DNA of 64,000 nt. Origin: Nautilus pompilius (lineage: Eukaryota > Mollusca > Cephalopoda > Nautilida > Nautilidae). The translations under genes and the position numbers were made by a program. The number at the start of each line of letters is the position of its first letter. The stretch's first letter is position 1. Under the pieces are notes generated by a model, which saw only the letters and a list, made by a program, of their open reading frames with translations, was not told the origin of the DNA and did not search any database. The stretch is from the NCBI GenBank assembly GCA_018389105.1, contig JACATO010000691.1, forward strand, positions 744,001 through 808,000, in the 5' to 3' direction. Of this stretch, positions 1-13,400 are shown piece after piece.

Positions 1-1061
1 CATGACAAACAGTTTATCCATGTTTCTCCTGACATCATTTTGTTTTTTGTTCTTGTTTACAATAATTCTTCAGAAGATGAGCTTTTATAAACTGCATAGT
101 TCTCTGGATTTATCAAGCTGAAATTGCAACATGAAGGTAGGTATAGAGAGAGACTAAGGAAGCCAACAGAAGTTGTAACTTTCCTGCTGTCAGTAAACAT
201 CTGTAATTACCTTTTAAATGAGCTTAAAGCTGATCACCTCTGAAACTGTTTACACATCTCCATGTGTTAAAGCATGACTAAGCTGTCTGCCTGCTTATAA
301 TATAATTAATAATTTCTATTGTTTGCAGTGTAAAAGAGATGATTCATCTTTAATGGTACTCCATTAGAGATAACCAGTGTACTGCACAATTGTGTTAAAA
401 CATTCTGCTGTAAAATGAGATTGTCCTTTTTTTTTCCCCCATTTTGTTTGTTTGCTTTTTAACCTGGTGCTGGTGAGGAGGGGGAAGCTTTACATAAAGA
501 TAGGCAAAACAAAGGGGGAAAAGAAACCACATAAAACCTTTAGTGAATGGTTTTAGGTCCTCTTGCTTGCCATTTGATTAAAATGCACAATATCATTTTA
601 AAACCAGATCAAGACAATGATAAAACAGCCGGGCTTCTTTCTGTGCATGCAGGATACTGACGGTGGGAAAATACGCCGCCATTCAGCTGAGTTCCAGCTT
701 GGCTTGGGAAACTCGATAGTATTGATTTGTGTGAATAGTGTTTTGTGTTTTTAATAAGAATCTACTGCACTGAGAGAGGCAAGACTACATTTAAGCTATT
801 TACATGGACTGCCTGTTTTGGAAATGGCATGATCAAATGCAGTTCGCAGCCATGAGAATATCCGGCATATTCCAGTAGTGTACTGATGCATGGTTGTCTG
901 AAATATTGATTCTGTATTGTAAGCAAGTTCAATCCTTTTAGTCAGATACTGCTGATCAAAGTGATCTTCCCAGCACTGCTTTGAGCAGCCCTGGAATTTA
1001 AATATTTGCACACAAAACATGAAAGCCCTTTTTCTAATATTATCTTCTTCTCAATTTTCAG

Positions 1062-1120
1062 GGATGCTCACTATAACAGATTTTATTAATATACTACAGA
1101 AGTATTACAAGTCTCCACTA
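1062..1120 (+). CDS. PRKAG: AMPK gamma exon: end of CBS1
   Basis: It follows the acceptor tcttctcaattttcag and ends before gtaagt. It encodes (G)[19 protein letters not shown]. The first two bases complete a codon begun in an exon upstream of the window. The Asp of TDF corresponds to the ribose-binding aspartate of CBS1. No earlier exon was found in 1-1061. Confidence 0.93.
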
Positions 1121-1376
1121 GTAAGTGAAATGGCTGTTTTAATTCCCTTTCTAAACTGGCATAGTTAGAAACATGCAGACATTTGCAGCAGAGATAACAA
1201 TAAAACAATGTCTTTCTCATTTTGACATGTAGATAGATAATCTCATATAAAGCTGCATCTGTATCTGAAGAAATTTCTTAAATATTATTGCGTACCAGAA
1301 TTACACTACTAACTGATGCAACAGGCCTTCGAAACTCATGGTTATTGCAAATATTTGTCTCCTTTTCTGTCCTGTG

Positions 1377-1423
<47 letters not shown>

Positions 1424-4400
1424 TGTCTGCGTATACCTCTGCACCCATTGGATATATATCTTGATGTAGCACATTTTTCTATCGTGTTTGTGGTCTGTCT
1501 GTGGACCTTCTCTCATTTATCTCCATCTCATGCACACTCACCCCTATCTGTAAGACCTTTCATGCTCATCTTATTCTCGCTGTCTTGATGACATCCATGG
1601 CCATACCACCTTCAGCCACATATCAGTTTTAAACAGGATTTTCAAATTTCAAGACTTCCAGCATTTCATGTCCATGTCACATAGGTTAATATTTGTAACA
1701 TTTTGTACTATTGGACCTACTTTTCAATTTTCAACTTCAGTGTTACAACTAACCCAGATAATTAAATGATTATATGTATTTTATCTCACATCTTGTCATA
1801 TTCATCAACCCTGATTGGAAAAATAATCGTTCCCTTTTACTTGCATCCATAATCCTAGTTTTACTATTATTGATTCTCAAATTAACTCAATGCTTCCTCT
1901 ATCTCACCCTATCCTCCTTGCCTTTTTCACAGCTGGTCCTCCTTATTCTAGTCTGAAAATCAAAAGCATTGGGGATAGCAGCACCTCTGATGTAGCACTA
2001 AACTTCTTAATTTCCCCTCAGTTTTAATACAGAAATCTCTGTTTTTGTCCAAACATTTAATCATCCTTGTAAGCTTCATCAGGAATCCAGAGCTCTCCAG
2101 AATTGTCCATAACCCATTTTGTCATTCACCAATTTAAAATACAAGAATTATTATGCAAACATTTTATTTCTTTTCCAATTTCCTCCATTTCCCAATTCAT
2201 ATGTTTATCTGCTTATACATTTAGTTTGTTTTGTTTTATTAAAAAAAAAAAAAGAAAAGAAAATTCTTTTTCAAGTGATACATGCCAAATTTGCTTAAAA
2301 ATGTTTGTGAACCAGATTATGGTGTTGAATTTCTAGGAAGGCGATTCTGCAAGTTTTTCTGCTTTATGAAATGTTTTTATTATGCTTTTCTAAACAACAT
2401 AACATAATTTTTACAATACACAGGCACCCATCCCTCCTGATATTCATGGCTAGTGCCGTTTGTTAGTTTACTTTGTTGACAATTCTTGAAGTTAAACATC
2501 AACTGCATAGTTTATGTAGCATAAGTGAACTTCTGTTGTTAATAGATTTTCTTTCCTTTCTTTTAAAGGTGCATATGGATGAATTAGAAGAACACAAGAT
2601 AGAAACTTGGAGGGGTAAGTTCAGTTTGTTGTTTTCCTTTGCATAAATCTGATTATTTGAACTGTAAATATCTTAGTTCCATAAAGAAATATGCAATTTG
2701 TGTTGTTTTAGTAGCAAAGGAAGTTAACTTTTCATTCAAGTGCTCATGCAGGCAGACACAAACATGCATAACATTTTGTTACTATACTCAGGTTTGTGAT
2801 TTGATGGCTGGGAAATCTGACAGAAAAACAGAAATTAATAAATAAATACATTACTGGTTTTAACAACTATGACTAGCTGAAAAGTCTAGCTTTGGAAAAT
2901 TAATGATTATTTAGTTACTGTGTATTGCATATTAGATAAATATCCTTGGATGCTGAAAATTTTGAAATTGAAAAAAACCATACTCTGGATGTATGGATGG
3001 ATTGTCTTAAGTATATATGTAAAAGTGATGGGTTAGTGGGTGAAAAATTTTGTTTCCCTTTAACTTGAAGATTTCCATCTTTTCAAGAATTGGCAAATCT
3101 GCTGTATGCTGCCAGTACCTGCATGCTTGGTTGTTGATATCTTGTTTTCATGTTTACCATGTTAATGTGGCATTACTCATTTCAAATAGAATTTTGCTTA
3201 GGTTGATATCTTGTTTTCATGTTTACCATGTTAATGTGGCATTACTCATTTCAAATAGAATTTTGCTTAGCTGGACAATTTGAACTTTTAGGGTACCATG
3301 CTGTCATCATGAACTCAAATTTATAATTACACAAAAGATACCTGTAATCTCTTTGTTTGCCAAATAGTACATCTTTATTTGCAAGCTGCTTAGCGTTAAT
3401 GCTTAAATGAAACTTCATCAGGTAGTTCATGTGTTTCCAAAATGTTACTATTCTCTCACAAGAAGTGTTTTCTATGATCAGTACAGCCAGCCACTTTTCC
3501 AAGTCTAAAGAAACTAGATTAGCTTGGGAGACTGTTTTAGCTGGTGCTCTTAAGCTGTATGTGTGTGACAGGGATAAAAGATTAATGCACAAGGTGATTT
3601 ACTTTTGTTTTCCCTTTGACCTGCTTTGTTTAGAGCTAGGAGCACAGTTGTTATTTTCATCTGTTTTTACAGAGAAACATGTTCATTTGTCTCATTGGGG
3701 CAAAGGAAGTGTTTTCAGAACTTTTGGTACACCTATCTAAACCAACTCTAATCACTTCCTGGTAACTTGACTGGATTATAGCCAACGACTCTGAACTCAG
3801 TAAACCTCATATATATAATCATTTTTCTACATATTAGTGATGAGGGGAGAAATGATGTAGAGTTTTGGCAAACAAGTAAATCGAAAGTTTTTTTTACAAA
3901 TAACAGACAGCAGTTAGGGAAAAAAATCACAGTAATGCATCTTTTCTTTTTTACGTCTGCCATTGACCCTGTCTCTGGATTAATAGAGGAAATAGACAAT
4001 AAAGCATTGCTGGAAATTCCAAAAATGCCTCATAACAAACTATAAAAGATGCAGATCAGTCATTATGAATAGAACGTTCAAAACACAAGTCTTCCAGACA
4101 GAAAGAAAACGGTCTCATATTATAGAAAGTATTGCCATTGTTTTGTTTCTTGTATATAAGGAAATAGTTTCTGAGATCAGCATGTTGTGATACATAGTGT
4201 AAACATGTAACTTGCATATAATAATGCTTAGTCATTCTTAGTCAATATTCTATTCTGGTGTGTCGAAGGAACCTTTTGGACTGCTAAAATTTCTTCCTTT
4301 GCTTAAAAAAAAAAATTGGGGATGATTGCTTTAAGAAATTTTTAAAACAACCAGCTATGCTGTTATTCTTCCAGAATTAGCCCCTGCTGATTAAATCTTT

Positions 4401-7400
4401 ACTAACTTTGGCAGAAAGCCTCAAGTAAACCTGTCCAGTAGTTGTACTGCTTTAGTGGAAAACAAGTCTGTGACATTCTGACTAAAATTTGGTACCATAT
4501 TTCCTTTATTTTGAGTTTATGTTACCCTAGAACTTGAGGCTTATTTGGGATTAATAGTGAGAGAAATTAAGTCAGATTATCCATGTTTTTTTGTTTTTTT
4601 TTTTTTTTTGCAGAGGTGTTGAAGGATCAGCAAAAATCATTTGTGTATATAAATCCTGATGCTAGCTTATTTGATGCCATGAAGACACTGATAGAGAACC
4701 ATGTTCACCGGTTGCCTGTTGTTGATAAAGTCACAGGAAATGCTATCTATATCCTCACCCACAAACGCATCCTTAGGTTTATGTATCTGTATGTAAGTAA
4801 TCTTGAAAAGATTCCCTAAGCATGTTCTTGATGGAAAAACGTTTTTTTGAATATATGTTTATATTATAGTGTTGTTGTAGTAGTAGTAGTAGTAAACAAA
4901 TGTGTAATTGTTCCCCCAACTTTATTCGTGTGAATTACAGCAGGGTTCCTGCTTGCCAGAATGTCGGTGTGTTTGTGACACCTGATGCAGTCTGACTGTG
5001 ATCTGTGCCATTATGTAGACAGACAACTGCAGCACAAAAAGGAAGATTGTAAAACTTGTTAAAAGATAAAATTAATGGTTAAACAGATTTTTTTAGTTGC
5101 TAGAATGATCACTGTCAGTTATGTAGCAGAGGTAAAATCCAGCTGTGGTCCTGTCATATGACACATTAACAGCTTTCCATCTATCTGTCCTTTTCTCTGG
5201 TTCATTTTATTGCAGACTAATTCACAAACAGTTTTTTCTTGTGCTCGCTCACTTCAGGCCATTATAATGAGTTATCCAGACAAGGTTCACATAAAGGTCA
5301 CAGGCCACACACTTTTGCTGATTACCCTGGTGACAGGTGCATAATGCCATGGGAGGGTTGTCTCCCTGTGTACAAAAGAAAGAAATGAGAATGTAGCTGT
5401 GGAAAGAACTAATGATGTTCTTAAGTTTTGTGTCGCTCACATTGCGCATTTGAATAAATTGGTAGCACACAGACTGGATAAAGAAGACTACAATAAGCAC
5501 AGGAGACAGTTGCTTCATTAGCTTTTAGTACAAGTGGTCCAACCTGAAATTGTGGAGTGCTGATGTGCTTTGTTTTGATTTCTGATTTATTCTTGGTTAC
5601 TACGTATTTAATTGATGATGTAGGGTGGCACACAGTTGTTAGTCTATTGGTATGCTCTGATTGGGGTCTGGAATTCAAATCTTGGTTGGGTTTCTTCTTT
5701 GCCAACCAGCTACATTGGCTTTAGTAGGGACTTCTGCTGTAGGTGTGTAGCTAGTCTTTCTACCCTCTTCTCCTCTTGGTTTAGGTAACTGAAATTAAGG
5801 AGTTTGTTCTGATAGATGTCTTATATGCCTGCTGTTTTATAGTCCGCTCATATAAAACAGGGTTAGTACTCATGCTAACTAAATACTGTGATTCTGCTCT
5901 AATTTAGCCAAATTAGAATGTTAATATTCACTGAATTAAAAAATTTTTTAAATACACACTGGCATTCAAAATTATGAGCCCACTATACGAGAACACTTTG
6001 TTAACAGAAACCATGAAAAGGTATGATGAACATTGTTATCACTTCAAGCCATTTTCATCTAAATGGGTGGCCACCTTTCGTGGAATAAATGTACACACAT
6101 TTGAATATCCTTTTCAGTAACTTTTCAAGATATTACCTTGCAGGGAGTCTTCCATTTTTCTGGCAAGCAGTTACATAACTGATTGACATATTTTTTTCTT
6201 GATTCTTCTTTCTCGTTTATTTCATACAAGTTCATCTGGTGTTCAAATCTGGAGATTACAGATGTCAAATGATGGTTTTTAAGCGCTTTCAATTATTTTC
6301 TAGCTTTGCAATGTGCTTTTGATCATTATCTTATTAATCAGTTATGAAATGATGCTCTGGTGGAATTGCTTAACATTGTAGAATATTGTGATGTCACTTT
6401 TGTGGGAATCTCATCAGTTATTATTGTCACCAGCTAACCAAGAAAACAACTCCAAACTCTCAAATTTCCATTGCCCTGCTAAATATTTCAAACCACCCTT
6501 TTCTAACCAGATTACATGCACCATTGGTCCAAGATGTAGTTTTGATGATGATTAGCCAAGCAAAGTCACTTTGCCAAACTAATGACTTTTTAGCTGCCAC
6601 CCAATCAGTCAATTAAAGTATTCTTAGCCACCTTCTGGTGGTAGAGATTGAGATGATGACTGTTGAAAAAGAATTGAGCTTTTGCATCAGACTTTCAAAC
6701 CAGTCATTATTTTGCCTTTCTGTTTAAAAAACCCTGTGTAACTCCATGGAGTAACTATATGTATGATGGACAATAATGAGTAGCCTTGGCTTTGTTTTGT
6801 TTTTCAAGGCCATTTTCATTTGCCTGACAAAATGAAAGCCATCATCAGTACTGAAGTCCATTAACTTTTATATAAAAGTGTAGTATGTGTTAAAGTTGTC
6901 CAACATAGTAGTGAGAAACAATTTTGAATGAACACAATAGCATTATGTTTTCGGTATGAAGAAAATGTAGCATTTACAGAAGTAAATTGCTGGATTCATA
7001 GTTTTGAGCATATGTGCATGCAGAACACTTTCCCAGAGGAAACTGATATTAGTTGGACTTTACTTTCCTATCAGCCCTGCATCAACTATCAGAAGACACT
7101 GATGATATTTTATGTTGTAAACATTTGCTTGCATTAAGTAAATTTAATACGCCTTTGCAAGATGTTACTGAGAAAGTCCTCTCTGTTTACCAGGAATTTT
7201 GAAGATATTGTTAAATACCTCTCAAAACTATAAGTTTACTTTCAGGCAGTCTCTCTCTACCTTAGAGTTATGGATGCCTTTTTTTTGTTGTTTTTCAGAT
7301 AAATGAGCTTCCTCAACCAAGCTTTATGAGCAAGACCTTAAAGGAACTGAACATAGGAACATTTGAAAATATAATTACAGTAAGTATTACAAAAGCAAAC

Positions 7401-10400
7401 TTGCATGTCTTTGGAAAAGTACTGCTATTCTGGTTTCAAATGGTAATGGCCATAATTGTTGATAACACCCACACCATTGAATGAATTGTTAGGCTTAGAA
7501 CTTATTTTGTGAACTGCCTATTATTTTTTAAAGGGATTGTGTTTTGAAGTGGTGGAAGGAATATGTAATAGCACAGAATCTGGCATTCTGATGCAGGGAA
7601 ATCACCAGATGTCTGGGATAGTGCCAAAGAAAATGTTTGGTGGTACTTGGCACAATATAATATACATGTGATGGTGTGTGTAGATCTATCTTGTGAAATC
7701 TTATACCCTGCAGAGTGTCTGTGTGGGGTGTGTGAAATGTCACTTGAAATTACCTGATTAAATATTAATAGATCTTGTTTTTGAAATTTCATAGTAAAAA
7801 GGGACTGTAAACACTTCGTTGATCATTAGAAATGGATAGATTTGCGATCAATAAGATATACAGTAGGTATACATAATGAACTTTACTAAATTTAGAGAGG
7901 AAAAAAAAACATCAATCAAATCTGTATATAATGTAAAATTCAATTTTCTTCTTAAACGAGTTTAGGTTTTTAATAATGAAAAAACTGAAAAAAAACTGGA
8001 ATCAGATGGGAGGGATATAGAATGGTGACTTTGTTAGTAAACAAAATGGCAGGTGGTGTGAATGAACAGAGGACCTGTGCAAGATGACCTTTTATTTGTT
8101 TGCTGTCATCCTGACAGAAAAAGATGGTGTTTTGAATTCATGTGTATAGTCTACTTTATTACTCTTTTGGAAAAGTCAGAAGACAGGCTGACTGACCCTT
8201 TGAGTATGCTAGCTGTATGTATTTGTTGGTTGGATTACAGTAGCAGGTTTTGACTGGAATTAAAGCTCTAGAAATACTTTGTTGATGATGCTTATTTAAA
8301 TTTTTTGGCTTCTTACACCAATAGAGTACAATTATGGAGGATGTGTATTGAGTAAAAAAAAAAATATGAAGCTAAACAAAGGTTTTGAGTGGTCAGTGGT
8401 AGAATACAGGACTTAAGTTGAGGGCTTGGTTTGGCTTACTTCTCTGACAGTTTATTCTCACTTTGCTTCATCAGCTAGCTGTATGAGATTCCTCCTTCCT
8501 CTAAAGAACATTTTAATAATAGGGTTTTCCAGGTACATGTAGGGGTTCCACAGGTAACACTTGACTGACTTGAACCTTGACCACAGCTCAAGAGCCTCAC
8601 ACTGCCCCTAGGTAACTCATTTGATCACCCAAAGTTGATTAATACCACCTCCCACATCCCCCTGCCAAAACTTCCTCCTCTGAGCTAAAAAATCAGGACA
8701 GGATTTGAAAAGAACAATATTAATGTAAAGTGACTAAAACAATATTTATTTCATTCTCCATCTTTTAACACTTGAAATTCTTTGCATGCTTTTTAGTATA
8801 AGAATGCCCCATACATCTGTTGGAAAGATTTCACCTGTGTTGTTCTTCCTCTATCTCGTACGCATGTCCATACTTACTTACCTTTATTTTTATTATGCTC
8901 CACAGATTGCTAAACCAAGCCCACGCATTCACTGCCTGTTTGATATTGAGCATAACTCTTCACAAAATCTACCATTAACAAAATGGAGAAATATGGGTTA
9001 CTCATTGTCCGTTTACATTTAGATAGTAATAATATCTACAGTATTGTTTTCACAGAATTTCCTCGCTCAACTGTGTAACCCCGAAAATTCTGTTTTTTTT
9101 CTCTCTATTATCTATAAAATGTCGTATACTAATAAAAGGATTTTAAATTGTGTTTAGGCAACTAAAGAAACAGCTATCATCAAAGCTCTCAACTTGTTTG
9201 TTGAACACCGGATTTCTGCTCTTCCAGTCCTTGACAGCCAGGGAAAAGTTGTGGACATTTATGCAAAATTTGATGTCATTGTAAGTAAAAATATATATAT
9301 ATATTCTTATATTAGATTAAATAGTTGACAATTTATATAATTTATATTACAAAACCCAGCTGATTATCAAATCCTTTCATCTTAAATATATATTTATTTA
9401 TTTATTATATCTTCTTTTTAAATATGCTGTACAAATATTCTCAGATTCTCTTATGCAGTCCCTTAGCTATGGATGCATCTGTGCATGTGATTCTCTGCCC
9501 TTTGAATCGAAAATGTCTGATCTTCAGCTGCTTGTTTTCCTCTATACCTTTATCTGCTGAAACAAAAAATACCTGTTTGCAATGTGCAATGGTGGGTTTC
9601 TAATTTCTTATTTTTTTTTCAGTTTAACAAATGTTGAGCTGGTGATGCTACTGTATAAAGATGCACATGGGAATTATTATAATGTTTTTCTTTAAAATAA
9701 ACATTGCATAGTGAAGTGGGCAAACAGAAGCTACCACAGGCATACAAACCTCTGGCAACGAAGTGGATATGTTCACGAAATCCACGGTTCTCAGAAAATT
9801 TTGGTGTCAAAGGTAGTTTCAACATGAGGCGAATGGGAATAGGTTCCATTCTATCATTATTCTGTATTTTGCATACTGTACGAGATGTGCAAGTCCAATA
9901 AACACAACAATTGTCACAGATACACCTTCAATAAAACAGTTATACTCACCGGTGACTTGCCAGAGCTTGCATCACTATGTTTACCACTGTTGCTAATTGT
10001 GTGGTGAGCTGCCAGAATCACAGTTTGATGGGCCTGGCCCTGGATCTTGTAGTTGCTGAATAGAGGAGGACTTTTTGATGAATGCATTGAGTGTTAACTG
10101 TCTTGTCTTTTTTCTCCTTTCTTCTAAAATCTCACGATAGCGGGAGATTTCTTTCAACACTGCTTTCTTGACAGCACTGCCGTGTTCCCAGTCCTGGGTC
10201 ATTAGTTGAGAAGGCCTCCATTGTGTCCATAATTTTTGCAATATTTTCAGACAAAAATTTCAGTTAATACATTTTCTGGCATCTCATCAGCAACTGGGTC
10301 TTGTCATCTCTTATCAGTTGTTGTGTTAGTTATTGCAAATCTTTGTTGGTAAGTAAATCCTCATGAGAGTCAAGAAGCTCTTGCACATGATCAACGTCTA

Positions 10401-13400
10401 CCTCATCAAACCCTATGTCCTTTGCTAGCTTAACAACGTCATGTTTAATTACTGGAATCTCAGTCTCAAAGCCAGCAAAGTCACTGACAACATCTGCCCA
10501 CAGCTCACCCCATTCACGCACTCGCTTGTCACCTCTTGCCAGGCATATCTGATGTTATCAATCGCTTTTATTATGTTATAAGATTTCCAAAAATCTCTAA
10601 TTCTCCATTATGCTGTTGCTGCTCATACGAGTTAATTTCTTAGAAGTTGATACACCTGTTTAACTGAAGCTTTTACACTGTCTGCTTGGTTTAAGATAGT
10701 TTTCGGTGTGGACTGGGCCATACCCAGCGAGTGAGCCTCGTTACACTTCTTCTCCCCTGCCTCAACTCGTCGTACGGTCTGCATTTTTACATCCGGAGAG
10801 ATAGACTGCTGCTTATTTATAGGCACACATGCATCACTACCACTTTCCTTGGCTGGCATAGGAGTGGCTAATAATGAATATTTTCAATAAAAAAGGGGAA
10901 TTGATGAGATACAATCCAATCCGTACGTATGTGCCAGGCGTTAGGTTTAAACTGATGGCAGTTTTTTTTTTTGTTTTTTTTGAGTGACACACTTTGTTCT
11001 GATTGGCTGAAATCAGAACAGAAGACTATGGCAATGCTTTCTTGTTTGATGCCGTTAGTCGTTATCAGAGGCTTCGTTGACAAAGGTTTGCCTGTATAAA
11101 GAAAATGTCTTCAGATAGGCTCTGTGAGCAATTATGGTGTGCCAGCCACCCAGGTGCTACGCTACCCTCGGTGACAGGTGTAAAAAAGGAAGACAACATT
11201 TGTATGATTTATGTTCCTTTGCTTGCAAGGGGGGTAATTGTGCGAACAGTACATGCACAAATTTTTCCCTTAAAGATAATAAACGTCAACAAGTAAAAGT
11301 AGATTTTTCATTATTGAAAAATAGAAATTACTGGAATTTAATTATTTTTAACATTTCTGAAGACTCAGAGTAATGGGTTTTGTTTTTTAAAAAAGGGGCA
11401 AAAAGATTCTTCTCAAATGCTGGTCAGCTTGGTGAGTTGTAGAATAATTTCTACCACTTCATCATTACTGTCTAACCTCTCTGATGAACAGCATTTAGTC
11501 CTCAGCGGCCTTGGAGTTAGATTTTCTAACCACTGTTTCTGTCCAGACCTGAGTCACCAGCCGGCGAGGAGAGAGAGGCGTTGGGGTGGCTAGCTGCCTT
11601 CTGGAAACCCTGATATCACCAGCAGGGGTGTTTGTGCAAACTTTCTGTAAATAATGTAAATTACCTGTTGTGTTAAAGTAAAGGTACAGCAGGTAGCAGA
11701 TATTTGTATAAAGCTGTTTGGTTTATAGCTATTATGTACACTGAAATATGAGGTAAACACAAGGTAAGTAGGTAGGGCTTAATGAACTGCCAAGAAGCCA
11801 GCTATCTATGAAATTAAATATTTTTTTTTTTTTAATACGGTTAATTTCCATTGCCACTATTGTTGACTTTCATACTATACATTATACATGCAGTTGGAAC
11901 TCTGAAAAGAGGGCAGAAATCTATTCATTCCATTTATTTATAAGTTACATTGAGCAGCTGCCCTGTTGCAAAACAAAATAGTAAACAGACTTAATGTGCT
12001 GTTTAACCAAAAAAGTGTAATTACTTACCTGTATGATTAATTTCAAAAATTTAATTTGCTACCTAAAATTCAGTCCGTTTTGTACAAACTCATAAGGTTC
12101 TCTCAAGGTCAGTAGTCTCCATAATAGGTTCTCATGTACATTTAGTATCCAAATGCAAAATATTAAAATTCCAAGGGAATCTCTACAATGGGAGTATCAC
12201 TGTAACTACTGATTATGAATGAAGGCATTTAATTTTGAAGCTAATGTACTCTTATTTGAAATTTAACAAGGGATATAAACTTCTCTTTTTTCACTGAATT
12301 TATTCAGATTTCTTATGAATTGTATTTACTTAAATTATGGAATAATTTGTTTCAAAGTATTTTCTTGTGTTGGTGTGTGAATATAGAATGAACTGCTCAC
12401 CTCTAATAGCTGTCTTTGCTGGCTTAAAAAGAAAGAAAGGGGGTATTCTATAAGGAAATTGGGAGGGTGGCTTAGTTTTAGAGTTTGGAGACAGCTAAAA
12501 ATATCTCCAGCTCAAAAACAACACATCTTGTCGCAAAACACAAGTGTACAGTGACAGGAACTCTAGTAAATGGATGGCTTGGTTGGTGACATGGTTTATC
12601 TTCTCTGCACGGATTGTTTTCCTTCTTTTTTTCCAGAATCTTGCAGCCGAGAAGAGCTACAATAATCTTGATGTGACAATATCTCAGGCCCTGCAGCACA
12701 GGACTGCAGTAAGTTGTATTATTACAGAAGCCTCAAGGAAACTGTTGACTTTTCTTGCAGGGATGCCCGTTTGTTTGGTTGGCATGAGTGACAGAACACG
12801 ACGAAGTTATTCCATCCTATGAATCCTGTTTTAAAAAGGAAAAGAAAAAATGTTTGCAGTGTAAGGCTGCTACAATTGCTGTGTCTTAAAAAGCAGAATC
12901 TTCCAATCTTTAGGATTTTACTGACACCGTGACTCAAACCAAGAACCACCAGATTTTCCTTCATATTAATCAAACATTTTTATGGTGGAGTGATAATTGT
13001 CTGAGCTCTGGTTGTGTTTTCATGTATTTGGTAAATTCTGATCAGGATTGCACGTTGGAAAAGGTTGCCTTTGGAATATGTGATCTGTACATGCAAGCAG
13101 GGTGGATTTATGGTGGTGTGTTTCTCACTGTAGAAGTGTGGCGTTGAGACGCTACTCATAAGCCCAAAGATGGCAGAAATTGAAATGAAAAATTCTGAGT
13201 TTTCTCGTAGGAAACTTGATGAGCACCATTCCATCATCAGTCATATTTTTGTTTGACGTTGTGCTGATTGAGCACATGGTGGCCATCCACATAAAACTAC
13301 AGTTGCTAGCACCACTGACTTGTGGGACTTTTAGTGAACCAACAATAGGGTGTCCAGGAGGAAACATTGGGATTGTTGTCATGCTAGGTGGATCTGTTAT

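Noticed and set aside
1-1061. Search for an earlier AMPK gamma exon
   Set aside because: No frame matching the CBS1 start (the region before MLTITDF) with splice sites was found; it must lie left of the window.
8385-8450. tRNA-like stretch gtggtcagtggtagaatac with a weak B box
   Set aside because: The second box is poor and no cloverleaf can be drawn; possibly a decayed SINE head but not supported.
12980-13382. Overlapping open frames in an AMPK gamma intron
   Set aside because: No motif of any transposase or reverse transcriptase could be read in either strand.
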